A stretch of DNA of 64,000 bases from an uncultured Lachnospiraceae bacterium (GTDB taxonomy: Bacteria; Bacillota; Clostridia; Lachnospirales; Lachnospiraceae): assembly GCA_910585345.1 (NCBI GenBank), contig CAJUDS010000002.1:219274-283273 (forward strand). The letters run 5' to 3'. Of this stretch, positions 53,040 through 64,000 are shown in pieces. Made by a program: the position numbers and the translations under genes. How positions within the stretch are numbered: the stretch's first letter is position 1; every line of letters begins with the position of its first letter. The notes beneath the pieces are model-generated. The model made no database searches, was not told the origin of the DNA, and saw only the letters and a program-made list of their open reading frames with translations.

Positions 53040-55280
53040 TTATTCATTCATCATTTCCCGAATTCTGTCTGCAAAGCCGCTGAATCGTCTCTGCTCATTC
53101 TCATTCAAAATCATGGAACGTACTGTCTCGCTGCTCCCCAATATTGTTACACAGTCCCTGGCCCTTGTCACGCCGGTATATAACAGATTCCGGTTCATCA
53201 ACATTCTGGGTCCGCCAAGCAGAGGCATAATCACTGCGGGATATTCGCTGCCCTGCGATTTGTGTATCGTAATGGCATAGGCCAGTTCCAATTCATCCAG
53301 CCCCGCAAAAGGATATATCACACGCCTGCCTTCCTCATACTGCACAACCATGTTACGCCCAAAATCGTCAATCTGCAGCACGCTTCCTATATCCCCGTTA
53401 AAAACACCGCTGCCTTTGTCCACCGCAATTCCATATTTGCTGACGATTTCCCATTCCAACTGATAATTGTTTTTAATCTGCATCACTTTATCGCCCTCTC
53501 GGAACAACGTTGTGCCATGTGCATATTCTTTTTTATCTCTGGCCGGAGGATTCATATACTGCTGCAGTATCCTGTTCAAACTTTCCACACCCAGATTACC
53601 TTTTCGCATCGGTGTCAGTACCTGGATATCATACGGACCTGCGTTCACATACCGGGGAAGTTTTTCCGTAATAAGCTGCACCATATGTTTATAAATCACA
53701 TTGACGTCATTTCTTTCCAGAAAAAAGAAATCTCTGCTCTTATTATCTATGCAAATCTGTTCCCCCCTGTGGATCCGGTGGGCATTGACGACAATATCGC
53801 TTTCTCCCGCCTGACGGAATATTTTCTGCAGCATAACAACAGGAAAACTCCCGCTTTCCATCAGATCGCGCAGCACCTGTCCCGGTCCCACACTGGGAAG
53901 CTGATTGACGTCTCCCACCATAATCAGTCTCGTTCCCACCGCAACTGCCCTGAGCAGCGATTGAAACAAAAGAATATCCACCATGGACATTTCATCTACA
54001 ATCAATACATCTGTTTCCAGCGGATTCTCTTCGTTCCTTTCAAAAAATCCTTTTTTCCGTTCCTCCTCTGCCAGCCCGTTTAACTCCAAAAGTCTATGTA
54101 TCGTCTTGGCCTCATATCCGGTGGCCTCCGTCATACGTTTGGCCGCCCTTCCGGTTGGCGCCGCCAGCAGAATATCCATCCCCTCTTTTGCAAAGTAATG
54201 GATCATCGTATTAATTGCCGTTGTTTTGCCCGTGCCCGGCCCTCCTGACAAAATCATCAGACCATTGCAAATACTTTCCAGCACTGCAGTTCTCTGCAGC
54301 TCATCCAATTCGATCTCTGATTCCCTTTCCACAGATCTGATCTTTTCCAATATCGCCTTTCTCTCTGCCGGAAGCATACCGCCTTCCTCGTACAAAGACA
54401 CATTCAGATCATGCAGCATCCGCGCACAGTTCAATTCCGCATAATAATAGGACAAACTATATACAATATGGCTGCCATTCTTTTCCTTGATGACTATCTT
54501 TTTATCCATCATCAGATTGGAAAGCTGCGGTTCAATCTGTTGTTCCGTAAGTCCCAGCATTTCAGCCGCGCTTTGCAATAACTGCGCCTTTGGCAGATAC
54601 GTATGCCCTTCTGATGAGGCGCGCAGAAGTACATACAGGATTCCACTTCGTATCCTGTAATCAGAATCCATGCGAATACCTGCCCTTTCCGCAATCTCAT
54701 CCGCCGCCTTGAACCCTACGCCGCTGATATCTTCCGCCAGCAAATACGGATTTTCCCGCATCACTCCATATAAACGCATTCCGTATGTTTGATAAATCTT
54801 AATAGCCAGCGCATTGGAAATCCCATATTTCTGCAGAAACAGCATGGCTTCACGCCTGTCTTTTTTCTCTGCAGCCTGTGCGCATATCTCCTGCGCCATT
54901 CTTTCGCTGATACCTTTTACTTCTGAAAGTCTCTCAGGCTCTTCTTCCATAATCCGAAAGGTATCACTGCCAAACTTTTTCACAATTCTTGCCGCCAGCG
55001 CCTCCCCAATGCCCTTTACCGCTCCGGAACCCAGATACCGCTGAATGCTCACAACATCATCAGGCGCCAGGAGCGTATAAGACTGTACCTTAAACTGTCT
55101 TCCATATAGTGTATGATCCGTATAGCTTCCCTGCATTTCCAGACTCTCACCCTGTCCCAGATCCTGAAACATCCCCACGCAGGTGATTTCCTCTCCATCA
55201 CAGACTACGTTCATCACCGTATAGCCATTGTCTGTATTCTGATATATGATATGTTCCACATATCCTTTTAATGTTTCCAT
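53040..55280 (-). CDS. recD2: RecD2-type ATP-dependent DNA helicase
   Basis: 746 residues, the RecD2 length. An N-terminal OB-like domain and helix-hairpin-helix region (YLGSGAVKGIGEALAARI, GISGVGFKAADEIAE-like segments) precede the superfamily 1 helicase: Walker A LSGGPGTGKTTAIN (about 339-352), LAAPTGRAAKRM, DEMSMVD, GDVNQLPSVGPGQVL, and C-terminal TIHKSQGSEYPAVI and LYTGVTRAR. A 5'-3' helicase acting in repair outside RecBCD. Start follows AGAGGATGAACAT. Confidence 0.93.
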   Translation of the reverse strand: METLKGYVEHIIYQNTDNGYTVMNVVCDGEEITCVGMFQDLGQGESLEMQGSYTDHTLYGRQFKVQSYTLLAPDDVVSIQRYLGSGAVKGIGEALAARIVKKFGSDTFRIMEEEPERLSEVKGISERMAQEICAQAAEKKDRREAMLFLQKYGISNALAIKIYQTYGMRLYGVMRENPYLLAEDISGVGFKAADEIAERAGIRMDSDYRIRSGILYVLLRASSEGHTYLPKAQLLQSAAEMLGLTEQQIEPQLSNLMMDKKIVIKEKNGSHIVYSLSYYYAELNCARMLHDLNVSLYEEGGMLPAERKAILEKIRSVERESEIELDELQRTAVLESICNGLMILSGGPGTGKTTAINTMIHYFAKEGMDILLAAPTGRAAKRMTEATGYEAKTIHRLLELNGLAEEERKKGFFERNEENPLETDVLIVDEMSMVDILLFQSLLRAVAVGTRLIMVGDVNQLPSVGPGQVLRDLMESGSFPVVMLQKIFRQAGESDIVVNAHRIHRGEQICIDNKSRDFFFLERNDVNVIYKHMVQLITEKLPRYVNAGPYDIQVLTPMRKGNLGVESLNRILQQYMNPPARDKKEYAHGTTLFREGDKVMQIKNNYQLEWEIVSKYGIAVDKGSGVFNGDIGSVLQIDDFGRNMVVQYEEGRRVIYPFAGLDELELAYAITIHKSQGSEYPAVIMPLLGGPRMLMNRNLLYTGVTRARDCVTILGSSETVRSMILNENEQRRFSGFADRIREMMNE

Positions 55281-55313
55281 ATGTTCATCCTCTTAATGCC
55301 CCAAATCCATATG

Positions 55314-55346
55314 GTAAAAAAGAAGGGCTGCCTTTTGAAGCAGCCC
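55314..55346 (-). terminator. Intrinsic terminator after the flgJ-like gene
   Basis: Minus strand GGGCTGC pairs with GCAGCCC, loop TTCAAAAG, followed by TTCTTTTTT. It ends about 34 bases before the recD2 ATG and separates the flagellar genes from recD2. Confidence 0.85.
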
Positions 55347-55363
55347 CAGCCTTCCTTTTCTCT

Positions 55364-55717
55364 TCATTCCAAACCATTCGTAATTTTCATCTGTTCATAA
55401 AGCGTCTGTGCCAGTCCCAGTTCTCCTTTTTCCGTAGACATAGACGCTATTTCCTGAATCATATTATCTCTGTAATAATCTACCATCGTACCTGTAGATT
55501 GAAAGCTGTAATCCGTTTCCGGAACTGTTTTCTGCATTTGCTTAAACATCTGCTCCAAAAAATAGGCTTCAAACTGCTTGCAGGCATCCAGTAACTGTTC
55601 ATCATCCGTGCCCTTATTATTCTCGACCCAGTCAGCCTTCATCTTTTCCAATTTCTCATTATCTGACTGCGTCTTCATATAATCCGTATAAATAGAACTG
55701 AGTCCGCCCAGATCCAT
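55364..55717 (-). CDS. FlgJ-like rod-binding protein
   Basis: 117 residues from ATG 55715-55717, preceded by GGAGGAAATGAT. The rod-binding domain pattern LLDACKQFEAYFLEQMFKQM and TMVDYYRDNMIQEIAS is the FlgJ N-terminal part; there is no muramidase half, as usual in Firmicutes. It probably caps or assembles the flagellar rod. It is separated from flgG by the repeat-filled gap at 55718-56041, so it may or may not be co-transcribed. Confidence 0.88.
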   Translation of the reverse strand: MDLGGLSSIYTDYMKTQSDNEKLEKMKADWVENNKGTDDEQLLDACKQFEAYFLEQMFKQMQKTVPETDYSFQSTGTMVDYYRDNMIQEIASMSTEKGELGLAQTLYEQMKITNGLE

Positions 55718-55731
55718 ATCATTTCCTCCTC

Positions 55732-55982
55732 TTTCCACCCGCTCCGCCATGCCCTCAGCTCGTGAACCCCGTTCCCTCGCTGACCGGGCTGCGCCCTATG
55801 CAGCCATCTCTTTCTGCCTTTTCACCCGCTCCGCCATGCCTCAGCTCGTGAACTCCGTTCCCTCGCTGACCGGGCTGCGCCCTATGCAGCCATCGCTTTC
55901 TGCCTTTCCACCCGCTCCGCCATGCCCTCAGCTCGTGAACCCCGTTCCCTCGCTGACCGGGCTGCGCCCTATGCAGCCATCG
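55732..55982. repeat. Three tandem copies of an ~87-base repeat
   Basis: CACCCGCTCCGCCATGCC recurs at 55736, 55823 and 55909 (periods 87 and 86), each copy running through CCGGGCTGCGCCCTATGCAGCC. Copies are near-identical; the third lacks the final CTTTCTGCC part. Each contains the small palindrome GGCTGC-GCCCTAT-GCAGCC. The 324-base gap 55718-56041 holds this and the inverted repeat at 55985-56017, nothing else. No spacer diversity, so not CRISPR. Confidence 0.9.
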
Positions 55983-55984
55983 CC

Positions 55985-56017
55985 TGAACGTTATGCCTGC
56001 AAGCAGTCAAACGTTCA
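55985..56017. repeat. Perfect 8-base inverted repeat beside the tandem array
   Basis: TGAACGTT (55985-55992) and AACGTTCA (56010-56017) flank a 17-base loop, just downstream of the flgG stop on the minus strand. No T tract follows, so it is a weak terminator candidate at best. Confidence 0.45.
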
Positions 56018-56041
56018 TCCGCTGTCTGCGCATGGCTTGGC

Positions 56042-56860
56042 TTAACGTTTCAAGTTATTGGCTTGTTGGAGCATTTCGTCAGATGTAGTGATCGCCTTGG
56101 AGTTCATTTCGTATGCACGTTGTGCAACAATCATATTTACCATTTCGTCCACCACCTGCACGTTCGACCGTTCCAGATAGCCCTGTACGATCGTGCTCTT
56201 TTCCAGATTATTGCTTCTCTCTTCATTCAACGGTTCACCGCTGGCCGCCGTTTCCACATAGTAACTGCCGCCGATCTTATCAAGGCCTGTCGGATTATTA
56301 AACTGATAAAGCCCTATTTTAATACCCAGCGGCTGCGGGTTATTATCGGCATCTGGATAATAAAACTCTCCTTCTTCCGATACACTCAGATTACTTGCCG
56401 TATAATTGCGGTTAAATATAATCGGCCTTCCTGCAGAACTGAGCACCGGATAGCCGTCGGAAGTACAAAGCGTTAATCCGCCCGCATCATTGGTGCTTAG
56501 GAAAAAATTACCGTTTCTTGTGTAATATGTATTGTCGTCATCACCCTGAATAGCAAAAAATCCTTTTCCGCTGATGGCAAAATCCGTATCGCTTTCAGAA
56601 TCCTGAAACGCGCCCTGTTTAAAAATAGAACTGATGGATGAATTGCGCACGCCCAAGCCAACCTGTGCCCCTACCGGTTTATTATCTCCATTTGCCGTAG
56701 TCGTTTTCGTCTGCAGTGTCTGGTATAAAAGAGATTTGAAATTGGCCACCTCTGTCTTATACCCTGTTGTGTTTACATTTGCAAGGTTGTTTGCAATCGT
56801 ATCAATATTTGTCTGCTGCGCAATCATACCTGTTGCCGCTGACCATAGAGATCTTACCAT
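56042..56860 (-). CDS. flgG: Flagellar basal-body rod protein FlgG (FlhP-like)
   Basis: 272 residues. N-terminal MVRSLWSAATGMIAQQTNI and NNLANVNTTGYK are the rod-protein motif, DFAISGKGFFAIQ and YTRNGNFF the middle, and GYLERSNVQVVDEMVNMI with AYEMNSKAI the C-terminal helix. It forms the distal rod. Second of a flgF-flgG pair after mreB, the mbl-flhO-flhP order of Bacillus. Ribosome site GGGGAGGAAG. Confidence 0.92.
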   Translation of the reverse strand: MVRSLWSAATGMIAQQTNIDTIANNLANVNTTGYKTEVANFKSLLYQTLQTKTTTANGDNKPVGAQVGLGVRNSSISSIFKQGAFQDSESDTDFAISGKGFFAIQGDDDNTYYTRNGNFFLSTNDAGGLTLCTSDGYPVLSSAGRPIIFNRNYTASNLSVSEEGEFYYPDADNNPQPLGIKIGLYQFNNPTGLDKIGGSYYVETAASGEPLNEERSNNLEKSTIVQGYLERSNVQVVDEMVNMIVAQRAYEMNSKAITTSDEMLQQANNLKR

Positions 56861-56882
56861 GATTTTCTTCCTCCCCTATCTG

Positions 56883-57665
56883 TTAACCGTTCAGTCTCCC
56901 AATCTGGTTCACCGCAATATCCAGAGAACTGTCATACGTCTGCACTACTTTCTGATTGGTTTCATAGGCTCTCGACACATTGATCATATCCACCATTTCT
57001 TTTACCACCTGGACATTGGAGTGTTCCAGATAACCGGAAATAACCTGCGCATCCGTGTTTCTTTCCTGAAAACCGTCTACTGTCTGAAACAGGTTTTCAC
57101 CATAATGTTCCAAATAATTATAATCTTCAAAATCCGTTATGCCGATTGTCGCAACCAGACGGCCGTCCTGATAAACCCCGCCGTTTTCCAGGATTTCCGT
57201 AGACAACAGCGGATTCAGTTCGATATGTTCTCCCCTGTTATCCAGAACAAAATCCCCGTCTTTCGTTACCAGAGCGCCTTCCTGCGTCAACGTAAAATTG
57301 CCGTCTCTCGTATATTTGGTAGAAGTAACGCCAGCTTTATTGGTAAATTCAATTGCAAAAAAGCCGGGACCTGCAATCGCCAGATCATAAGGGTTTTCCG
57401 TCTCCTTGAGCGGGCCTTCCGAATAATCGGTATAATTTTCTCCGATTTTTACACCCATGCTCATATCACCGATTTTTCTCCCAAGCCTGAGCGCCTCCGT
57501 GTTATCCTTAATCTTATACGCCAGTACATCCTTAAACGACTGCGACGTTGCGCCTTCCTTTTTAAACCCCACTGTTGCACTGTTGGCAAGATTGTTTGTC
57601 AAAGTATCCATCCTATGCTGCTCATTTACCATCCCGGTATACGCCGTATATAACCCCTTTAACAT
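56883..57665 (-). CDS. flgF: Flagellar basal-body rod protein FlgF-like (FlhO-like)
   Basis: 260 residues. Begins MLKGLYTAYTGMVNEQHRM, then NNLANSATVGFKKEG; DLAIAGPGFFAIE and KYTRDGNFTLTQEG mark the central domain, and GYLEHSNVQVVKEMVDMI the C-terminal helix. Proximal rod component by homology. It starts 29 bases after mreB and precedes flgG by 22 bases. Confidence 0.9.
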   Translation of the reverse strand: MLKGLYTAYTGMVNEQHRMDTLTNNLANSATVGFKKEGATSQSFKDVLAYKIKDNTEALRLGRKIGDMSMGVKIGENYTDYSEGPLKETENPYDLAIAGPGFFAIEFTNKAGVTSTKYTRDGNFTLTQEGALVTKDGDFVLDNRGEHIELNPLLSTEILENGGVYQDGRLVATIGITDFEDYNYLEHYGENLFQTVDGFQERNTDAQVISGYLEHSNVQVVKEMVDMINVSRAYETNQKVVQTYDSSLDIAVNQIGRLNG

Positions 57666-57694
57666 CCTCCGCCTCCTGCTTCTTCCTGTCCGTT

Positions 57695-58690
57695 TTAATT
57701 ATCGTCTCTATATCCTGCCAGAAATTCAACATATTTCCCTGTACCGATGGCGACCGCTGTCATCGGATCTTCCGCCGTCATCGTATTGATCCCTGTTTTT
57801 GCCTCGATCAAATCCTCAAGTCCACGCAAAAGACTGCCGCCTCCCGTCAATACAATGCCTCTGTCCGCAATATCAGCAGCCAACTCCGGCGGTGTCTTCT
57901 CCAATACGCTGTGGATTGTTTCGATAATCTGCGACGTCGTCTCCTTCAAAGCCTCTTCCGTCTCTTCCGAAGATACTTTAATTGTCTTGGGAAGACCTGT
58001 CACCAGATTTCTCCCTCTCACATCAATATAATCCACTTCAGCCCGTTTATAGGCAGAACCAATTTTTATCTTCAAATCCTCCGCTGTACGTTCCCCGATC
58101 AGCAGATTATGTTTTTTACGCATATAACGTACAATCGCTTCATCAAAATCATCACCGGCAATCTTAATCGAAGCGCTGACTACCGTACCGCCAAGGGATA
58201 TCACAGCAATATCCGATGTGCCGCCTCCGATATCCACAATCATATTCCCGCATGGCTTGGAAATATCAATACCTGCGCCAATTGCTGCCGCAATCGGCTC
58301 CTCTATGATAGAAACCTCCCTTGCGCCCGCCTGATAAGTAGCATCTTCCACCGCCTTTTTCTCCACCTCGGTAACGCCGCTTGGAACACATACGGCAATG
58401 CGGGGCTTACGGAATGTCTTTTTACCCAGTGCCTTCTGGATGAAATATTTCATCATTTTCTCTGTCACAGTGTAGTCAGATATAACACCCTGCCGCAGAG
58501 GACGCACCGCTACAATATTGCCAGGCGTCCTTCCGAGCATCAGCCTTGCGTCTTCCCCGATGGCTTTAATCCTGTTGGTATCTCTGTCAAATGCCACAAC
58601 AGACGGCTCTTTCAAAACAACGCCTTTGCCTCTTATATAAACAAGGATACTTGCCGTACCCAAGTCTATCCCAATATCCGTATACTGCAT
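57695..58690 (-). CDS. mreB: Rod-shape-determining actin homologue MreB/Mbl
   Basis: 331 residues. DLGTASILVYIRGKGVVLKEPS is the first phosphate loop; MIVDIGGGTSDIAVIS the second; TGGGSLLRGLEDLI the adenosine motif. Directs lateral wall synthesis. The flagellar genes after it identify it as the Mbl-type paralogue. Ribosome site AAAGGGG and a clear promoter upstream. Confidence 0.93.
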   Translation of the reverse strand: MQYTDIGIDLGTASILVYIRGKGVVLKEPSVVAFDRDTNRIKAIGEDARLMLGRTPGNIVAVRPLRQGVISDYTVTEKMMKYFIQKALGKKTFRKPRIAVCVPSGVTEVEKKAVEDATYQAGAREVSIIEEPIAAAIGAGIDISKPCGNMIVDIGGGTSDIAVISLGGTVVSASIKIAGDDFDEAIVRYMRKKHNLLIGERTAEDLKIKIGSAYKRAEVDYIDVRGRNLVTGLPKTIKVSSEETEEALKETTSQIIETIHSVLEKTPPELAADIADRGIVLTGGGSLLRGLEDLIEAKTGINTMTAEDPMTAVAIGTGKYVEFLAGYRDDN

Positions 58691-58807
58691 AAGTTCTAAC
58701 CCCTTTCTAATGGTTATCTATCATAATGTTTTCCAAATGTTTGCAATTTAAACATACAACTGTCATTGTGCAGCAATCATACATCCTGCAAATATAATAT
58801 CCCAAAC

Positions 58808-58835
58808 ATTATAACCTAAAGCAACGCATTTTCAA
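58808..58835 (-). promoter_or_regulatory. Sigma-A-type promoter for mreB-flgF-flgG
   Basis: Minus strand TTGAAA (58830-58835), 16 bases, perfect TATAAT (58808-58813). It lies in the 278-base gap between uvrA and mreB and leaves a leader of about 110 bases. Confidence 0.78.
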
Positions 58836-58854
58836 AGGGTTTTCCAAAAATTCA

Positions 58855-58909
58855 CAAAAATTTAAGAACGCAGTCAATTAAGCAGCTCCCTCTGCTTATC
58901 TACCGCGTC
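58855..58909 (-). terminator. Probable terminator after uvrA
   Basis: Minus strand ACGCGGT and TAAGCAG pair with GCTGCTTA and ACTGCGT across an internal loop, followed by CTTAAATTTTTG. It stands about 60 bases after the uvrA stop. Confidence 0.6.
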
Positions 58910-58968
58910 CATGCTTCTCCCTATTCTATTTTACCTGTGTATTATATCGTCTGTTCCCCAGGATATCT

Positions 58969-61813
58969 TTAGGCTTTCTCTAACATTTTTTTCACATAAA
59001 TACCCGTATAGGACCCGGGAATATCCGCTACCTGTTCCGGGGTGCCTTCCGCCACAATCGTGCCGCCTCCATCGCCTCCTTCAGGACCGATATCAATAAT
59101 ATAATCTGCCGTTTTAATCACATCAAGGTTATGTTCAATTACGACCACCGTATTGCCGCCTTCCGTCAGCCTGTGCAGTATTTCCACCAATTTATGCACA
59201 TCCGCAAAATGAAGCCCTGTAGTAGGTTCATCCAGAATATAAACGGTTTTTCCGGTACTGCGCTTGCTCAGCTCCGTAGCCAGCTTAATCCGCTGCGCCT
59301 CACCGCCCGACAGCGTCGTGGAGGGCTGCCCCAATTTGATATAGGAAAGTCCCACGTCGTACAAAGTCTGAATCTTATTCTGAACGGAAGGAACATTTTC
59401 AAAGAAATGCACCGCTTCTTCCACCGTCATATCCAGCACATCATAAATACTCTTTCCTTTATATTTTACTTCCAACGTCTCCCTGTTATACCGCTTACCT
59501 TCACACACTTCACATGGCACATAAACATCCGGCAGAAAATGCATTTCGATCTTAATAATGCCGTCTCCGCTGCATGCTTCACACCGTCCGCCCTTCACGT
59601 TGAAACTGAAGCGGCCTTTCTTATACCCCTTCGCACGCGCATCCTGCGTCCCCGCAAACAGATCCCTGATCTGGTCAAAAACGCCTGTATAAGTAGCCGG
59701 GTTGGAACGGGGCGTCCTGCCAATAGGAGACTGGTCAATGTTAATCACCTTATCCAGCTGTTCCATGCCTTCAATACATTCATGCCGTCCCGGAATTGTT
59801 CTGGCACGGTTCAGCGCACGGGCCAGCGATTTATACAATATTTCATTTACCAGAGAACTTTTGCCGGAACCTGACACGCCCGTCACGCAAGTCATTATGC
59901 CAAGTGGAATAGTAACGTCTATATTTTTAAGATTATTTTCCGCCGCCTTGCGCACTGTCAAAAAACCGCACGGTTTTCTGCGCTTTTCCGGCACCGGAAT
60001 TTTTATGGCGCCGCACAGATACTGCCCGGTAACAGACTCCGGCACACGCATAATCTCCTCCGCCGTACCGCACGCCACGACTTCTCCGCCGTGGGAACCG
60101 GCGCCGGGACCGATATCCACCACGTAGTCCGCCTCCCGCATTGTATCCTCATCATGCTCCACCACGATCAGCGTATTGCCCAGATCACGCAGATTTTTCA
60201 GAGTGCCAAGCAGTTTGTCATTATCTCTCTGATGCAGACCGATACTCGGTTCGTCCAAAATATAGCAAACGCCCACCAGCCCCGAGCCGATCTGAGTCGC
60301 CAGACGGATCCGCTGCGCTTCGCCTCCCGAAAGTGTGCCGGTTGCCCTAGACAACGATAAGTACTCCAGCCCCACATCCACCAGAAATCCTACCCTTGCC
60401 CGTATTTCCTTTAACACCTGTTTACCGATTAACTGCTGCCCCTTCGTCAATTCCATATGCTGCAGAAAACTGTGCAGACTGCTAATCGACATGGATGTGA
60501 TTTCATAAATATTTTTATCACACACCGTTACTGCCAGAGACGTCTTTTTCAGACGTTGTCCTTTACATTCCTTACAAGGCGTAATCCGCATAAATGTTTC
60601 GTACTCCTGCTTGGAAGTATCGGAACCCGTCTCTCTGTAACGCCGCTCCACATTCTTAATCAATCCCTCGAACGCTATGGGATAGACCCCTTCTCCCCGC
60701 TGTCCTTTATAGTGGACGGAAACTTCTTTTCCGTCCGTGCCATATAGCAGTACCTGACGCACCTGCTCGGGGTATTCTTGAAAGGGTGTGTCCAGACTGA
60801 ATTGGTACTCCTTTGCCAGCGCCTGCAAAATGGCATTGGTAAAACTGCCGCTGTCTGTGCAGGACTGCCATCCGAGCACGGTAATCGCACCCTCGGCGAT
60901 ACTCAAAGACTGATCCGGTATCATCAAATCCACATCAAACTCCATTTTATATCCCAGACCGAAACAGACCGGACAGGCGCCGAAAGGATTATTAAAGGAA
61001 AAGCTTCTCGGCTCGATTTCTTCCATACTGATTCCACAGTCCGGACATGAAAAACTCTGGCTAAAATTCATCGGTTCCCCGCCAATCACATCCGTCTGCA
61101 GCAGACCGTCGGAGACAGAAAGCGCGTTCTCCACCGAATCTGTCAGACGCCGTTCGATCCCCGCCTTTACCACAAGCCTGTCCACAACAATTTCTATATA
61201 ATGCTTGATATTCTTTTCCAGCTTAATTTCTTCTGTTAGTTCATACAGGCTGCCGTCAATCCGCACACGGACATAACCGCTTCTCTTGGCGCGCTCCAGC
61301 ACCTTGGCATGTTCACCTTTCCTTCCTCTGACAACCGGCGCAAGAAGTTGTATTTTCGTTCCCTCCGGCAAAGTCATAATCTGATCCACCATCTGGTCTA
61401 CCGTCTGTCTTTTAATCTCTCTCCCGCATTTATAACAATGCGGCGTTCCAATCCGTGCATATAGCAGACGGAAATAGTCATAAATTTCTGTAACCGTTCC
61501 CACTGTGGAGCGTGGATTGCGGTTGGTTGATTTCTGATCGATGGAAATAGCCGGAGAAAGCCCTTCTATTTTTTCTACATCCGGTTTCTCCATCTGCCCA
61601 AGAAACTGTCTTGCATAAGAAGAAAGCGACTCCATATAACGTCTCTGTCCCTCGGCATAGATTGTGTCAAAGGCAAGCGACGACTTCCCTGAACCAGACA
61701 ACCCGGTCAGAACGACAAGCGCATTTCTTGGGATATCCACGTCAATACCTTTTAGATTGTGTTCGTTAGCGCCTCTGATTTTAATGTACTCTCTGGGAAG
61801 CATCTTTCTGCTC

Positions 61814-61824
<11 letters not shown>
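58969..61824 (-). CDS. uvrA: Excinuclease ABC subunit A
   Basis: 951 residues. Two ABC ATPase halves: Walker [17 protein letters not shown] near residue 40 and [13 protein letters not shown] near 650; signatures [15 protein letters not shown] and [15 protein letters not shown]. Zinc-binding Cys pairs appear at [18 protein letters not shown] and, late, [14 protein letters not shown] and CEVC. Recognises DNA damage with UvrB. Start overlaps the uvrB stop; two consecutive ATGs follow GGAG. Confidence 0.97.
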
Positions 61825-63811
<1,987 letters not shown>

Positions 63812-64000
63812 AATACTATACCTCGTATTATAAAGTAGTAGTATTTATAGACCCTCTCCAAGGTCTGTATGCTATACTGTTAGAGATACTGTGGATTGTT
63901 TAGGTTCTCCTACCACTTGATGGTTTTAGAAAGGCTACAACCACGGTCTCTTTGTACATTTGTTAATCAGTTAGATACCGCATGACGGTTTATTTAGAAC

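Noticed and set aside
55732..55982. CRISPR array
   Set aside because: The copies are contiguous and near-identical along their whole length, with no variable spacers and no cas genes.
55749..56045. Plus-strand open frame across the tandem repeats
   Set aside because: It is a by-product of the repeat period, has repetitive Pro/Ala/Ser content and no ribosome site.
63812..64000. A gene or RNA at the right edge
   Set aside because: No open frame, tRNA-like cloverleaf or terminator pattern could be supported; only an isolated TATAAT upstream of uvrB.

Overview
The window reads as a chromosome segment of a motile, low-to-mid GC Firmicute, most likely a Lachnospiraceae-type Clostridium. This placement rests on gene content and order: mreB(mbl)-flgF-flgG-flgJ-like, comF next to a YvyF-type protein, cdaA-cdaR-glmM, HPr with His15 and Ser46, a Spo0A-type DNA-binding domain, CotH kinases and strong AGGAGG-like ribosome sites. 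No rRNA, tRNA, CRISPR array or intact insertion sequence was seen.

Bases 1-31300 (minus strand) hold one very large surface-polysaccharide locus that runs off the left edge. Reading with transcription it has: a promoter at 31275-31303; two GT2 glycosyltransferases; a WcaJ/PglC-type initiating phosphoglycosyltransferase; a Wzz-like chain-length protein with a kinase-like tail lacking a P-loop; a GT2-like protein; an EpsG/Wzy polymerase; a GT2; two GT4s; a GT52/sialyltransferase-like enzyme with EDG and HP motifs; a PglK/MsbA-like ABC flippase; a GT2; and a large membrane protein. A probable internal promoter then leads into a nonulosonic (pseudaminic) acid pathway: pseB, pseC, pseF, a CotH kinase gene, pseI, a GNAT-formyltransferase fusion, a PIG-L deacetylase and pseG. 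After that come an acyltransferase-3, a MITE-like palindrome, a membrane protein, WecE aminotransferase, a second membrane protein, a GNAT and a truncated GT2. My reading is that the locus makes an acidic glycan carrying a variably acylated (acetyl/formyl) pseudaminic-type sugar plus a dTDP-4-acylamino-6-deoxyhexose.

Bases 31310-36632 (minus) contain a membrane protein, a stand-alone Spo0A C-terminal DNA-binding domain with its own promoter, and a GDP-L-fucose operon (gmd, fcl, manC). Bases 36760-40478 (plus) contain a divergent AraC regulator, a DivPAP2 (DUF212) membrane protein and a second, larger CotH kinase with a lamin-tail-like end. Bases 40568-43779 make UDP-glucuronate (ugd, minus) and UDP-xylose (uxs, plus, behind a GT2), each flanked by strong bidirectional hairpins. 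An orphan rmlD follows.

Bases 43822-63811 are housekeeping genes, all minus: rmlD, leuA, ptsH (HPr), the c-di-AMP/cell-wall operon (two membrane proteins, cdaA, cdaR, glmM), a YvyF-like zinc protein, comF, recD2, a flagellar rod set downstream of mreB, and uvrB-uvrA. The only gene-free stretch over 300 bases is 55718-56041, which is filled by three tandem copies of an ~87-base repeat and a separate inverted repeat. The last 189 bases (63812-64000) hold uvrB upstream sequence and nothing else I can identify.
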